55,847 bases of DNA from Streptomyces acidicola (GTDB lineage Bacteria > Actinomycetota > Actinomycetes > Streptomycetales > Streptomycetaceae): positions 1-55,847 of the forward strand of contig NZ_VMNX01000031.1 in NCBI RefSeq assembly GCF_009377235.1, written 5' to 3'. Shown piece after piece: positions 33,658-42,745 of this stretch; the first letter of the stretch is position 1; every line of letters starts with the position of its first letter. The notes below the pieces were generated by a model that searched no databases, was not told the DNA's origin, and saw only the letters and a list, made by a program, of their open reading frames with translations. The position numbers were made by a program, and so were the translations under genes.

Positions 33658-35607
33658 ATGGGCACGGTTGCGAGCACCGCCGTGGGCGAGCGGACCGGAC
33701 CGCTGGACCGGCTGCGCGCCCTCCATGCCGAAGGACGCCTCGCCGGCGCGTACGACGAGGTGCCCGGTCTGCTGGCCGAGCTGGCCGCGGCGGGGAATCC
33801 GGCCGGGCCGCCCGCGCCCGACCTGGTGCGCGCCGGACAGCTGCTCGCCCGTCTCGACCCGGAGCAGGTGCTGCGCGAGCACCCCGGCACCGACACGTTC
33901 TCCGTCGCGGTCACCGGCCACTCCACCCTGAGCGGGCTCAAGGCCCCGCTGACCGCCGAACTCGCCCGCCACGGAATGCTGCTGAAGCTGCACGAGGGCG
34001 ACTACGACTCGTGGTACCGCGATCTCCAGGACACCGGCAGCGAGCTGTACGCCTCGGGTGCCGATCTGGCGCTGTGTGTGCTTGATTCTGAAATCGTCTT
34101 TGACGAGCTGCCGCATCCCTGGCTGGTGGACGATGTGGAGCGGGTCACCGTCGCGAAGCTGGCGCTGATCCGGCAACTCGCGGAGCGGTATGTCACGCAC
34201 GGTGGCGGCACCCTGGTGCTCAACACCGTGCCGCTGCTGCGCAGCCGGCTACGCAGCCTGGTCGACTCCCGGTCGCGGGCCCGGCTCGGGGTCGTCTGGC
34301 GGGAGTTCAACGCGGGACTGCTGCGGCTGGCGGCCGAGCACGACCGCGTCCACGTCGTGGACCTCGATCCGCTGATCGCCTCCTCGGGCCCGGTCAACGA
34401 GCCGCGGCTCGCCGCCTACGCCAAGGTGCATCTCGGTGAGGAACTGCTGGCCGGGTACGCCCGCGAGGCCGGCCACCTGGCGCGTGCCCTGCGCGGACGC
34501 ACCAAGAAGGTGCTGGTGGTCGACCTGGACAACACCCTGTGGGACGGCATCCTCGGCGACGACGGCCCCGACGGCATCGCCGCCGCCACCACCTACCGCG
34601 GTGAGGCGTTCGGCCGCTTCCAGAAGGCCGTCGGCCAGATCGGCGCCCAGGGCGTACTGCTCGCGGTCTGCAGCAAGAACGACATCGAGCCGGTCCGTGA
34701 CGTGCTGCGCGACCACCCCGACATGGTGCTGCGCGACGGCGACTTCGTGCAGGTCGTCGCCAACTGGGACCCCAAGGACAGCAATCTGCTGGCCATCGCC
34801 CGCAAGCTCAACCTCGGTGTGGACAGCTTCGTCTTCGCCGACGACTCGCCGTTCGAGTGCGGTCTGGTGGCCCGCAGCCTGCCCGGCGTCGCCGTGGTCC
34901 GGCTCGACGAGGAACCCGCCCTGCACATCGAGCGGCTGCTCGCCGACGGCTGGTTCGACCTGCGGGAGCTGACCGCCGAGGACCGCGCCCGGGCGACGCA
35001 GTACCGCACCGAGGCGGCCCGCCAGGACCTCATGGAGAGCGCGGGCTCCATGGAGGAGTACCTCGCGGAACTCGGCGTCGAGGTCACCCTCTCGCCCGTG
35101 GCGGACCACGAGATCGCCCGGGTCTCCCAGGTGACGCTGCGCACCAACCAGTTCAACCTCACCACCGAGCGGCTCCAGCAGGCCGACGTACGGGCCCGGC
35201 GGGACTCCGACGACGGGCTGGTGCTGGCGATCCGCTCCGCGGACCGGTTCGGTGACAACGGGCTGGTGGGGGTCGTCCTGGTGAGCGGCGTCGGCGCGGA
35301 CGGCGGCTGGCACATCGACAACATGCTGCTGAGCTGCCGGGTGTTCGCCCGCGGCATCGAAGAGGCCTGCCTGGCCGCCGTGCTGCGCGAGGCCGGGGAA
35401 CGCGGAGCCGGAGCCGTGCACGCCCGCTACCGTCCGACCGCGAAGAACCACCGGGTACGCACCCTGTACCCGTCCGTGGGCTTCGCGGAGACGGGCGAGG
35501 ACGAGGACGGCACCGTGTCGTTCCGCCACGACCTGACCGGGGAGCAGCTGCCCACGCCGCCGGCACACGTCCGCCTGACGGCGGACTTCGGCCGGCCGGC
35601 GTCCTGA
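33658..35607 (+). CDS. fkbH: FkbH-like glyceryl-ACP synthase (HAD-IIIC family)
   Basis: A 649-residue three-part enzyme of full family length: an N-terminal SGNH-like domain (about 75-275), the HAD phosphatase core with VVDLDNTLWDGILGDDG (nucleophile Asp 289, Asp 291) and the FADDSPFECG motif near 395, and a C-terminal GNAT-like domain (about 460-620, ending near RPTAKNHRVRTLYPSVGF). Family knowledge: FkbH enzymes dephosphorylate 1,3-bisphosphoglycerate and load the glyceryl unit on an ACP thiol. In tetronate pathways (RK-682, agglomerin, tetronomycin) this gives glyceryl-S-ACP. The likely carrier here is the ACP at 46996. It is cut off from the main operon by the 47-bp repeat array. Confidence 0.92.
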   Translation: MGTVASTAVGERTGPLDRLRALHAEGRLAGAYDEVPGLLAELAAAGNPAGPPAPDLVRAGQLLARLDPEQVLREHPGTDTFSVAVTGHSTLSGLKAPLTAELARHGMLLKLHEGDYDSWYRDLQDTGSELYASGADLALCVLDSEIVFDELPHPWLVDDVERVTVAKLALIRQLAERYVTHGGGTLVLNTVPLLRSRLRSLVDSRSRARLGVVWREFNAGLLRLAAEHDRVHVVDLDPLIASSGPVNEPRLAAYAKVHLGEELLAGYAREAGHLARALRGRTKKVLVVDLDNTLWDGILGDDGPDGIAAATTYRGEAFGRFQKAVGQIGAQGVLLAVCSKNDIEPVRDVLRDHPDMVLRDGDFVQVVANWDPKDSNLLAIARKLNLGVDSFVFADDSPFECGLVARSLPGVAVVRLDEEPALHIERLLADGWFDLRELTAEDRARATQYRTEAARQDLMESAGSMEEYLAELGVEVTLSPVADHEIARVSQVTLRTNQFNLTTERLQQADVRARRDSDDGLVLAIRSADRFGDNGLVGVVLVSGVGADGGWHIDNMLLSCRVFARGIEEACLAAVLREAGERGAGAVHARYRPTAKNHRVRTLYPSVGFAETGEDEDGTVSFRHDLTGEQLPTPPAHVRLTADFGRPAS

Positions 35608-35608
35608 G

Positions 35609-35965
35609 GTGGGCGGCGGCATGCGGTGGCCCGGCATGCGGTGGCCCGGCATGTGGTGGTGGACCGTGCGCCGGGCGGCGTGGCGGGTGTGGCGGGGGAC
35701 CGCCACGTTCCTGGCTGACGGCTTCGGCGCGCTGGCCGTCATGTTCGGCATGGTTCCGCCGGTCTCCGTGGACCAGGCGAAACAGTGGTGGCTCGGTGAC
35801 GACGATCCCAGGTCTCTGGGCGGCATCCGCCCGCTCGACGCGCCGCCGGGCGCCCATCCGGAGCGACTGGTCGCCGACGCGCCGCTCTCCCCGGGCGAAC
35901 GGGAGCTGTGGGCGCAGTTGGAGGGTCCCGGGCGCGTGGAGGGGAAGCCCGGCCGACGGGAGTGA
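35609..35965 (+). CDS. Short protein, possibly DUF6059-like
   Basis: 118 residues from GTG 35609 (ATG 35621 also possible), 2 bp after the fkbH stop. The N-terminus is a small repeat, MRWPGMRWPGMWWW, from a duplicated GCATGCGGTGGCCCG. A hydrophobic stretch AALADGFGALAVMFGMVPPV-like (about 30-48) and the C-terminal APPGAHPERLVADAPLSPGE with ELWAQL resemble short DUF6059-type proteins of Streptomyces secondary-metabolite loci, but I am not certain. Function unknown. It is followed directly by the tandem-repeat region. Confidence 0.5.
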   Translation: MGGGMRWPGMRWPGMWWWTVRRAAWRVWRGTATFLADGFGALAVMFGMVPPVSVDQAKQWWLGDDDPRSLGGIRPLDAPPGAHPERLVADAPLSPGERELWAQLEGPGRVEGKPGRRE

Positions 35966-37054
35966 GGCAGCCGCCTCGGCAGCCGTGAGAGGGGCGCCGG
36001 TGACAGGGCCGCCAGAGGACTGGTGAGGGAGCCCTGAGCAGCGGCTGGTGACGGAGCCGCCAGGGAAGCCGGTGACAGAGCCGTAAGCAGGGGCTGGGGA
36101 CCGGGCCGTGGGTGACGGCCGTGACTGGGCCGTGAGCGACGCCGTGACTGAGCCATGGGTGACGGCCGAGCTTGGGCCGTGAGCGACGCCGTGACTGAGC
36201 CATGGGTGACGGCCGTGACTGGGCCGTGAGCGACGCCGTGACTGGGCCGTGGGCAACGGCCGTGACTGGGCCGTGAGCGACGCCGTGACTGAGCCATGGG
36301 TGACGGCCGTGACTGGGCCGTGAGCGACGCCGTGACTGAGCCATGGGTGACGGCCGTGACTGGGCCGTGAGCGACGCCGTGACTGAGCCGTGGGCAACGG
36401 CCGTGACTGGGCCGTGAGCGACGCCGTGACTGAGCCATGGGTGACGGCCGTGACTGGGCCATGGGCGACGCCGTGACTGAGCCATGGGTGACGGCCGTGA
36501 CTGGGCCATGGGCGACGCCGCGACTGGGCCGTGGGCAACGGCCGTGACTGGGCCATGGGTGACGGCCGTGACTGGGCCATGGGTGACGGCCGTGACTGGG
36601 CCGTGAGCGACGCCGTGACTGAGCCGTGGGTGACGGCCGAGCTTGGGCCGTGAGCGACGCCGTGACTGAGCCGTGGGTGACGGCCGAGCTTGGGCCGTGA
36701 GCGACGCCGTGACTGAGCCGTGGGCAACGGCCGCGACTGGGCCGTGGGTGACGGCCGTGACTGGGCCGTCAGCGAGGGCCGGTGACAGAGCCGTAGGCCG
36801 GGGCCGGGGACCGGGCCGTGGGCGACGGTCGTGACCGGGCCGTGATCGGGGGCCGCTGACAGAGCCGTGAGCGGGTGCTGCCGGTGGAGCCGCAAGAGAG
36901 GGCTGCCGGTGGAGCCGCAAGAGGGGCTTTAGAGGCGGGTCCGACCATCGGCACGACAGCTCCGGCAGGCAGTGCGGCCTGCCGGTAGGTCAGCCGTTCG
37001 GCCGGTCTGTTCAACCGGTTTCAACGCGATACGAGGCGCTTCGAGGCAAGGGGA
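35966..37054. other. Gene-free 1.1-kb region containing the repeat array
   Basis: No convincing gene. It comprises diverged repeat-like flanks (GGTGACAGAGCCG motifs at about 36070 and 36780, and GTGGAGCCGCAAGAG twice near 36890-36930), the regular 47-bp array (36117-36776), and then about 110 bp upstream of the fatty acyl-AMP ligase. The last part has the direct repeat TTCAAC (37010-37015, 37020-37025) and an AAGGGGA ribosome-binding site, and probably holds the operon promoter. The long minus-strand frames across this region are repeat artefacts. Confidence 0.7.
36117..36776. repeat. Tandem repeat array, 47-bp unit (24+23 bp composite)
   Basis: GGCCGTGACTGGGCCGTGAG begins each unit, continuing CGACGCCGTGACTGAGCCAT-GGGTGAC. 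Unit starts are in exact register at 36117, 36164, 36211, 36258, 36305, 36352, 36399, 36446, 36493 and 36540, then half-units at 36564 and 36588, and again 36588, 36635, 36682, 36729. Each unit is itself two related halves (GCCGTGACTGGGCC... and GCCGTGACTGAGCC...). Variation is limited to a few positions (for example ATGGG/GTGGG, GTGAC/GCAAC, GCCGTGAC/GCCGAGCT). Because 47 is not a multiple of 3, all three minus frames stay open, a by-product and not coding evidence. Confidence 0.95.
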
Positions 37055-38857
37055 ATGACGGTGGCGGAATTCGGTTCATTCGCGGAGCTCGTGCTGACAC
37101 GGTCGGACGAACGCGGCGACGGCGACGCGTTCCTGTTCCTCGCGGACGGAGTCAAGGGCAAGGAACCCGAACGGCTGTCCTATCTGGGCCTGGACCGCAC
37201 GGCCAGGGACATCGCGTCCTGGCTGCAGGAACGCGGGCTGGCGGGGCGTCAGGTCCTGCTGCTCTTCCCGTCCGGCCTGGACTTCGTCAAGGCGTTCGTG
37301 GGCTGCCTCTACGCCGGAGCCGTCGCGGTGCCCGCCCCGCTGCCCTCCGAGCAGGGCCAGCACTTCCGCCGGGTGTCCGGGATCGTCCGTGACGCCCGCG
37401 TCGGCGCGGTGCTGACCCTCGCCGAGCACGCCCCCGAGGTGGAGGCGTGGCTGAAGGCCGAGGGCTTCTCGGACGTGGCCTGCCTGGCCACGGACCAGGG
37501 AGCTGTCGGCGACGCGGATGCCTGGCGCGACCCGGGGCTGAGCCCGAAGGACCTGGCCTTCCTCCAGTACACCTCGGGCTCCACCAGCGAGCCCAAGGGC
37601 GTGATGGTGACGCACGGCAACCTGCTCGCCAACGAGGCGGCCATCGCCCGCTCCACCGGCAACACCTCGGAGTCGATGGTCGGCGGCTGGCTGCCCTTCT
37701 ACCACGACATGGGTCTCATGGGGCATGTGCTGCAGCCGCTGTGGCTGGGCACCACCGGCGTCCTGATCCCCCCGGTGTCGTTCCTGCGCAGGCCCGTCCG
37801 CTGGCTGGAGCTGGTCAGCGAGTACGGCGTGAACGCCAGCGCCGGCCCCAACTTCTCGTTCGACCTGTGCGTCCGGCGGATCACCGACGCACAGCTGGAG
37901 GGGCTGGACCTGTCGTCGTGGCGCACGGCCTGCAACGGCGCCGAGCCGGTCAGGGCCGAGACCGTCAAGGCGTTCACCGAGCGCTTCGGGCCGTACGGGT
38001 TCCGGCCCGAGGCCATGTTCCCCTGCTACGGCATGGCCGAGACCACGCTGCTGGTGACCGGCATCCCCAGGAACCGTGCCGCACTGCTGCGTGAGGTGGA
38101 CGCGGCCGGTCTGGAGCGCGGTGTGGTGGAGGGCCCCTACCTGGGCGCTCTGCGGCGCACCCTGGTCAGCAGCGGCGTGGCACGGGCCGAGGACTTCGAG
38201 GTGCGGATCGTCGACCCCGAGACCCTGGTCGAGTGTGCCGAGGGGAAGGTCGGGGAGATCTGGGTGCGCGGCGCCAGCGTGTCCTCCGGCTACTGGGAGC
38301 GGCCGGAGGTGAACGCCGAGATCTTCGGCGCCCGGATCGTGGACCAGGAGGACCTCGGTACCTGGCTGCGCACCGGCGACATGGGAGTCCTCGGCGACGG
38401 GGAACTCTTCGTGACCGGCCGGCTGAAGGAAATGGTCCTCATCAACGGCCGCAACATCTACCCGTACGACGTGGAGAGCGCCGTCCGCGCCCTGAACCCG
38501 GCGATCGGCACCGGAGCCGTCTTCGCCGTCGACACCGGCGGCCAGGAGCACCTCGTGGTGATCCACGAGATCCGGGCCGCCGCGGCGGGCGCGGACCTGA
38601 AGACCGTCACCGCCGAGGTCCAGCAGCACGTCGGCAGGGAGTTCGCCGTGCCGGTCGGCAACGTGCTGTTCGTCCGCCCCGGCACCGTACGCAAGACCAC
38701 CAGCGGCAAGACCCAGCGGACGCTGATGCGGAAGCTGTTCCTCGAAGGCGCGGTCGGCGCCCTGCACTCCGTGCTGGACCCGGCGGTCGCGGCGCTCGTC
38801 GAAGCGGGCGCGCAGGCCGCCCAGGCCGACGGTCCGGCGCCGGCCGAGGTGGGCTGA
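37055..38857 (+). CDS. Fatty acyl-AMP ligase (FAAL)
   Basis: A 600-residue ANL enzyme of the FadD32-type FAAL branch, which activates fatty acids as acyl adenylates and passes them to an ACP, not CoA. Motifs: YTSGSTSEPKGVMVTHGNL (Thr near 173), GGWLPFYHDMGLMGHVLQPL near 209, ASAGPNFSFDLCVRRI near 265, NGAEPVRAETV near 294, PCYGMAETTLLVTG near 322, LRTGDMG near 440 and FVTGRLKEMVLINGRNIYP near 452. The FYHDMGL and GPNFSFDLC motifs are FAAL hallmarks. A good AAGGGGA site precedes the ATG. First gene of the main operon; the stop is 3 bp before the next start. The likely partner is the ACP at 42446. Confidence 0.92.
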   Translation: MTVAEFGSFAELVLTRSDERGDGDAFLFLADGVKGKEPERLSYLGLDRTARDIASWLQERGLAGRQVLLLFPSGLDFVKAFVGCLYAGAVAVPAPLPSEQGQHFRRVSGIVRDARVGAVLTLAEHAPEVEAWLKAEGFSDVACLATDQGAVGDADAWRDPGLSPKDLAFLQYTSGSTSEPKGVMVTHGNLLANEAAIARSTGNTSESMVGGWLPFYHDMGLMGHVLQPLWLGTTGVLIPPVSFLRRPVRWLELVSEYGVNASAGPNFSFDLCVRRITDAQLEGLDLSSWRTACNGAEPVRAETVKAFTERFGPYGFRPEAMFPCYGMAETTLLVTGIPRNRAALLREVDAAGLERGVVEGPYLGALRRTLVSSGVARAEDFEVRIVDPETLVECAEGKVGEIWVRGASVSSGYWERPEVNAEIFGARIVDQEDLGTWLRTGDMGVLGDGELFVTGRLKEMVLINGRNIYPYDVESAVRALNPAIGTGAVFAVDTGGQEHLVVIHEIRAAAAGADLKTVTAEVQQHVGREFAVPVGNVLFVRPGTVRKTTSGKTQRTLMRKLFLEGAVGALHSVLDPAVAALVEAGAQAAQADGPAPAEVG

Positions 38858-38860
38858 GGC

Positions 38861-40651
38861 ATGGAGCATCCTCCCTACCGCGTCGCGCAGGAGCTGGAGC
38901 TGCTGCTCGGCGATCCCGAGGACCCCGGCACGGACTTCTCCTACACCCGCTGCCTGGAACTGGACGAGAACGAGGAGTTCCCGGCGGACATCTGCCGGGT
39001 GCTGGAGGACTGGGGCCTGGCGGAGTTCTACATCCCGGCCGAGCACGGCGGACGGCTCACCGACTACGAGACCGTCATGCAGGTCATGCGGGTGGTGGCC
39101 CGCCGCGATCTGACCGTCGCCGTCGGGCACGGCAAGACCTATCTGGGCGGGGTGTGCGTCTGGATCTCCGGCACCCCCGAGCAGGGCCGCCGGCTCGCCG
39201 AGGACATCCGCGCGGGTGTGCCCGTCTCGCTGGCCCTCACCGAGCGCGCCCACGGCAGCGACCTGCTCGCCGGGGACGTGCAGGGTGAGCCCGACGGCGA
39301 GGGCGGCTGGCGCGTCAGCGGCGAGAAGTGGCTGATCAACAACGCCACCCGGGGCAGCCTGCTCTCCGTCCTCACCCGGACCGGCCCGGACGGCGGGCCG
39401 CGAGGCTTCACCGTCCTGCTGGTCGACAAGCGGCCGCTGACCGAGGGCGAGCACTACCGCTGCCTCGACAAGATCCGCACCCACGGCATCCGGGGCGCCG
39501 ACATCAGCGGCATCGCCTTCCACGATGCTCCGGTTCCGGCGGACGCGGCGGTCGGCGGCGAGGGTGGCGGCGTCGAGACCGTGCTCAAGGCGCTGCAGCT
39601 CACCCGCACCATGTGCGCCTCGCTGTCGCTGGGCGCGGCCGACCACGCGCTGCGTATCGCGCTGGACTTCGCCGAGCGGCGCGAGCTGTTCGGGCGGCGG
39701 CTGGTGGACCTGCCGCAGGCCCGGCACGTGCTCGCCTGCGCCGCGGCCGACGTACTGGCCGGGGAGGCGCTGGCCACGGTGGCCGCCCGGTCCGTGCACA
39801 CGATCCCCGACGAGCTGAGCGTGGCCGCCGCGGCCACCAAGTACCTGGTGCCCACCGGCACCGAGGCCCTGATCGGCGAGCTGACCCGGCTGCTCGGGGC
39901 GCGGGCGTTCCTCAAGGACGTCCACGCGCTGGGGATGTTCCAGAAGGTCGACCGCGACCACCGTATCGTCGGCCTCTTCGACGGCAACACCCTCGTCAAC
40001 CTCAACTCCCTGGTCAACCAGTTCCGTTCGCTGGGCCGCGGCTGGCAGCGGGGGAGCGGCGACACGGCCGGTGCCGCCCGCGCGTTCGACCTCTCCGCGC
40101 CGCTGCCTCCGCTGGACCCGACACGGCTGTCGCTGGTGGCCCGGCGTGGCTCCGGCATCATGGCCACGCTGCCGGACTCGGTGGAGGCGCTGCGCTCCGA
40201 GGCCGCCCTGCGGCCGGAACTCAAGGGAGCGCTGGCAGCGGCCGAACGGCTGCTCGCCGCCACCGGCCGGGTCCACGAGGCCATGGACGCCTACCGCACG
40301 GTGGTCTCCGACGTCCCGCCCGCCGCCTTCGACGTAGCCCGGCAGTACAGCCTGTGCCTCGCGGGCGCCGCCTCCCTCGGCCTGTGGGCGCACAACCACC
40401 GCGCCGCGAGCACGGGACGCACCGGAGCGCTCTGGAGCGACGGGGTGTGGCTGTGGCCCGTACTCGACCGGCTGCTGACGCGGCTGGGCGAGCCCGACGC
40501 GGGAGAGCCCGACGCCTACCCGCACCTGCTGGACCGGCTGCGGGCGACCCGCACCGCGGGCGAACTGTTCTCGCTGCTGCCGTTCCGGATGCACGGGGGC
40601 GCGAGCCCGCACACCGACGAATCCGACCCATCTGAGGGGACGTCATGCTGA
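38861..40651 (+). CDS. Acyl-CoA dehydrogenase homologue 1 (probably acts on acyl-ACP)
   Basis: A 596-residue flavoprotein of the acyl-CoA dehydrogenase fold. Middle domain with ALTERAHGSDLLAGDVQGEP near 125 and GEKWLINNATRG near 155; C-terminal helical domain with RELFGRRLVDLPQARHVLA near 270 and a C-terminal extension of about 180 residues beyond the usual length. At the place of the catalytic base, where most members have YEG(T), it reads LFDGNT (Asp 374). It sits between the FAAL and a second homologue that it overlaps by 7 nt. Desaturation of an ACP-bound fatty acyl chain is the likely reaction. Confidence 0.85.
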   Translation: MEHPPYRVAQELELLLGDPEDPGTDFSYTRCLELDENEEFPADICRVLEDWGLAEFYIPAEHGGRLTDYETVMQVMRVVARRDLTVAVGHGKTYLGGVCVWISGTPEQGRRLAEDIRAGVPVSLALTERAHGSDLLAGDVQGEPDGEGGWRVSGEKWLINNATRGSLLSVLTRTGPDGGPRGFTVLLVDKRPLTEGEHYRCLDKIRTHGIRGADISGIAFHDAPVPADAAVGGEGGGVETVLKALQLTRTMCASLSLGAADHALRIALDFAERRELFGRRLVDLPQARHVLACAAADVLAGEALATVAARSVHTIPDELSVAAAATKYLVPTGTEALIGELTRLLGARAFLKDVHALGMFQKVDRDHRIVGLFDGNTLVNLNSLVNQFRSLGRGWQRGSGDTAGAARAFDLSAPLPPLDPTRLSLVARRGSGIMATLPDSVEALRSEAALRPELKGALAAAERLLAATGRVHEAMDAYRTVVSDVPPAAFDVARQYSLCLAGAASLGLWAHNHRAASTGRTGALWSDGVWLWPVLDRLLTRLGEPDAGEPDAYPHLLDRLRATRTAGELFSLLPFRMHGGASPHTDESDPSEGTSC

Positions 40652-42399
40652 GTGATCCCGCGGTCGACCCGGCCGCGCACGAGGCGCAGGAGAGCGCGGT
40701 CCAGGCCCGGGTCGCCGAGCTGGAGAGCCGTTTCGGCGACCCCCACGACCCGGCCAACCCGCTCGGCACCGCCGGGCTGCTGGCCGCCGACGAGGCCGGG
40801 GAACTGCCCGCCGCCGGTGAGCGGCTCCTGGACGACCTGGTCCTCAACGCCGAGTTCGTGCCCGGCGAGTTCGGCGGGCGGCTGGACCGGCTGGACTCCC
40901 TCGCACGGGTGATGCGGCAGGTGTTCCGGCGCGATGTGGCGCTGGGCCTCGGCTACGGCATCACCTCGTTCATGGCCGCCGCCAACGTGTGGACGGCCGG
41001 AAACGAGGAGCAGCGGCGCAGGCTCGCCGAGCTGCTGCTTGGCGGCTCCAAGGTCTCCGTCGCCTACCACGAACTCGCCCACGGCAACGACTTCGTACGC
41101 AACGAGTTCCGGGCCGACCCGGTGCCCGGCGGCTTCCGGCTGCACGGCCGCAAGGAAGTCATCAACAACGCGGACCGGGCCGACGCCTTCGCCCTGTTCA
41201 GCCGCACCGACGACAGCCCCGGCAGCCGCAGCCACTCGGTGCTGCTGGCGGAACGGGACCAGCTCGACCAGGACCGCTTCAAGGTCCTGCCCCGCTACAG
41301 CGCCGTCGGCGTCCGCGGCTGCAAGCTGTCCGGGCTGGACTTCACCGACTGCCCCGTACCCGACAGCGCCCTGGTCGGCGCCCGCGGCCAGGGCGTCGAA
41401 CTGGCCCTGCGCTCCTTCCAGATCACCCGCAGCGCGGTGCCCGGCATGGCCATCGGCGCCCTCGACACCAGCCTGCGCACGGTGGTGGGATTCGCCGTCG
41501 GACGCCGCCTCTACCGGCGGTCGGTCATGGACATCCCGCACGCCTCCGCGACCCTCACCGGTGCCTTCCTCGACCTGCTCACCTGCGACAGCCTGGCGCT
41601 GGTCGGCACCCGGGCGGTGCATCTGCTGCCCGACGAGACCAGCGTGTACGCGGCGGCGGTGAAGTACCTGGTGCCCAAGATGCTCACGGACACCATGTAC
41701 GACCTGTCGATCGTGCTCGGGGCGCGGTTCTACATCCGCGAGGGCGAGTTCGGCATCTTCCAGAAGCATGTCCGCGACCTGCCGGTGCTCAGCCTCGGCC
41801 ACGCCGGTTCGGCCGCCTGCCAGGCCACCATCATCCCCCAGCTGTCCCGGCTCGCCCGGCGCGCCTGGTTCTCGGGGGACGAGGCACCGCAGAGCCTGTT
41901 CCGCCCCCGCGAGTCACTGCCCGGCGGCATCCCCTTCGACCGGCTCGCCCTGGCCAGCGGCCGGGACAGCCTGAGCGCCTCCCTGGTCGCCGCCGCCGAC
42001 GACCTGCCCAGCGGCTCCCCCGAGGAACTCGCGGTGCAGGGACTGGTGATGCGGATGCTGGACGAGCTGCGGCAGATCCAGGAGGACAGCCTGAACCTGT
42101 CCCCCCAGGACCGCACCGCACTCGCCAGCCCGGCGAGCTTCGCGCTCGCCGACCGCTACGCGGTGTTCCTCGCGGCGGCGTCCGTCCTGGGCGTCTGGCG
42201 CGGGGCCCGCGACGGCGACGACCCCTTCCTGGCCGACCCTGCCTGGGTGGCCGCCGCACTGCACCGGCTGGCCCGCCGGCTCGGGCAGCGCCCGGCCGAC
42301 CTGCCGCCCGGGTGCGAGGGCCGGGTGCACGAAGAAGTGCTCCGGCGCTTCCACGAACGCCGAAGCTACGACCTCTACGACACCCCGCTGGCCGGCTGA
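40645..42399 (+). CDS. Acyl-CoA dehydrogenase homologue 2, apparently lacking the catalytic acid
   Basis: 584 residues with the same fold and overall layout as homologue 1: VAYHELAHGNDFVRNEFRAD near 140, GRKEVINNADRADAF near 168, VGRRLYRRSVMDIPHASATL near 285, KYLVPKMLTDTMYDLSIVLG near 336. Where homologue 1 has LFDG, this protein reads LSLGHAG (His 386), so no Glu or Asp is visible at the base position. Family precedent: mycobacterial FadE pairs form heterotetramers in which one subunit carries the base. The 7-nt overlap of the two genes supports a fixed 1:1 partnership. It may also have a separate role with an unusual base. Confidence 0.85.
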   Translation: MLSDPAVDPAAHEAQESAVQARVAELESRFGDPHDPANPLGTAGLLAADEAGELPAAGERLLDDLVLNAEFVPGEFGGRLDRLDSLARVMRQVFRRDVALGLGYGITSFMAAANVWTAGNEEQRRRLAELLLGGSKVSVAYHELAHGNDFVRNEFRADPVPGGFRLHGRKEVINNADRADAFALFSRTDDSPGSRSHSVLLAERDQLDQDRFKVLPRYSAVGVRGCKLSGLDFTDCPVPDSALVGARGQGVELALRSFQITRSAVPGMAIGALDTSLRTVVGFAVGRRLYRRSVMDIPHASATLTGAFLDLLTCDSLALVGTRAVHLLPDETSVYAAAVKYLVPKMLTDTMYDLSIVLGARFYIREGEFGIFQKHVRDLPVLSLGHAGSAACQATIIPQLSRLARRAWFSGDEAPQSLFRPRESLPGGIPFDRLALASGRDSLSASLVAAADDLPSGSPEELAVQGLVMRMLDELRQIQEDSLNLSPQDRTALASPASFALADRYAVFLAAASVLGVWRGARDGDDPFLADPAWVAAALHRLARRLGQRPADLPPGCEGRVHEEVLRRFHERRSYDLYDTPLAG

Positions 42400-42445
42400 C
42401 CGCCGCCCGCCCGGACCCGACGCGCCTTCACCGAGGAGTTGCACC

Positions 42446-42745
42446 ATGTCTGTTCCCGCGACCGACCCCACCGCGAACACCGAGCCCACCGCCGAGTCGC
42501 TGAGCAGCTGGCTCGCCGACCGGATCGCTCTGTACCTCCAGCGGTCGCCGTCCGAGATCCAGCCCACCGTGCCGCTGGCCGAGTACGGGCTGGACTCCGT
42601 GGCCGCGCTGAGCCTGTGCGGTGACATCGAGGAGGACTTCGACCTCGTCCTCGAACCCACGGTGGCCTGGGACTACCCGACCATCGAGGCGCTGGCCGGT
42701 CACCTCGTCGAGGAACTTCAGTCCATGGAAGGCGGGAGCCGGTGA
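42446..42745 (+). CDS. Acyl carrier protein (first)
   Basis: 99 residues. The phosphopantetheine attachment site is Ser 51 in AEYGLDSVAALSLCGDIEED, the common PKS/FAAL-partner form of the motif. A Thr/Glu-rich N-terminal tail of about 15 residues precedes helix 1. It lies between the second dehydrogenase and the PKS and overlaps the PKS start by 4 nt (GTGA). The best reading is that the FAAL loads the fatty acid here, the dehydrogenases act on it, and the PKS ketosynthase accepts it. An AGGAG site precedes the ATG. Confidence 0.9.
   Translation: MSVPATDPTANTEPTAESLSSWLADRIALYLQRSPSEIQPTVPLAEYGLDSVAALSLCGDIEEDFDLVLEPTVAWDYPTIEALAGHLVEELQSMEGGSR

Noticed and set aside
36117..36776. CRISPR array
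   Set aside because: The repeats are directly adjacent without unique spacers and no cas genes are present.
34249..36920. Three very long minus-strand frames with repeating Ser-Arg-Pro-Ser-His motifs
   Set aside because: They come from the 47-bp array, which keeps all three frames open, and they extend antisense into fkbH. No start signal or domain.
37076..40612. 1178-codon minus-strand frame opposite the FAAL and dehydrogenase genes
   Set aside because: Antisense shadow of high-GC genes, with no domain and a His/Gln/Gly-rich composition.
33658..42745. Methoxymalonyl/hydroxymalonyl-ACP extender-unit cassette (FkbG-K type)
   Set aside because: FkbH, dehydrogenase and ACP are present, but the 3-hydroxyacyl dehydrogenase and O-methyltransferase are absent, there are two dehydrogenases with a FAAL, and the KASIII/E2/hydrolase set fits tetronates better.
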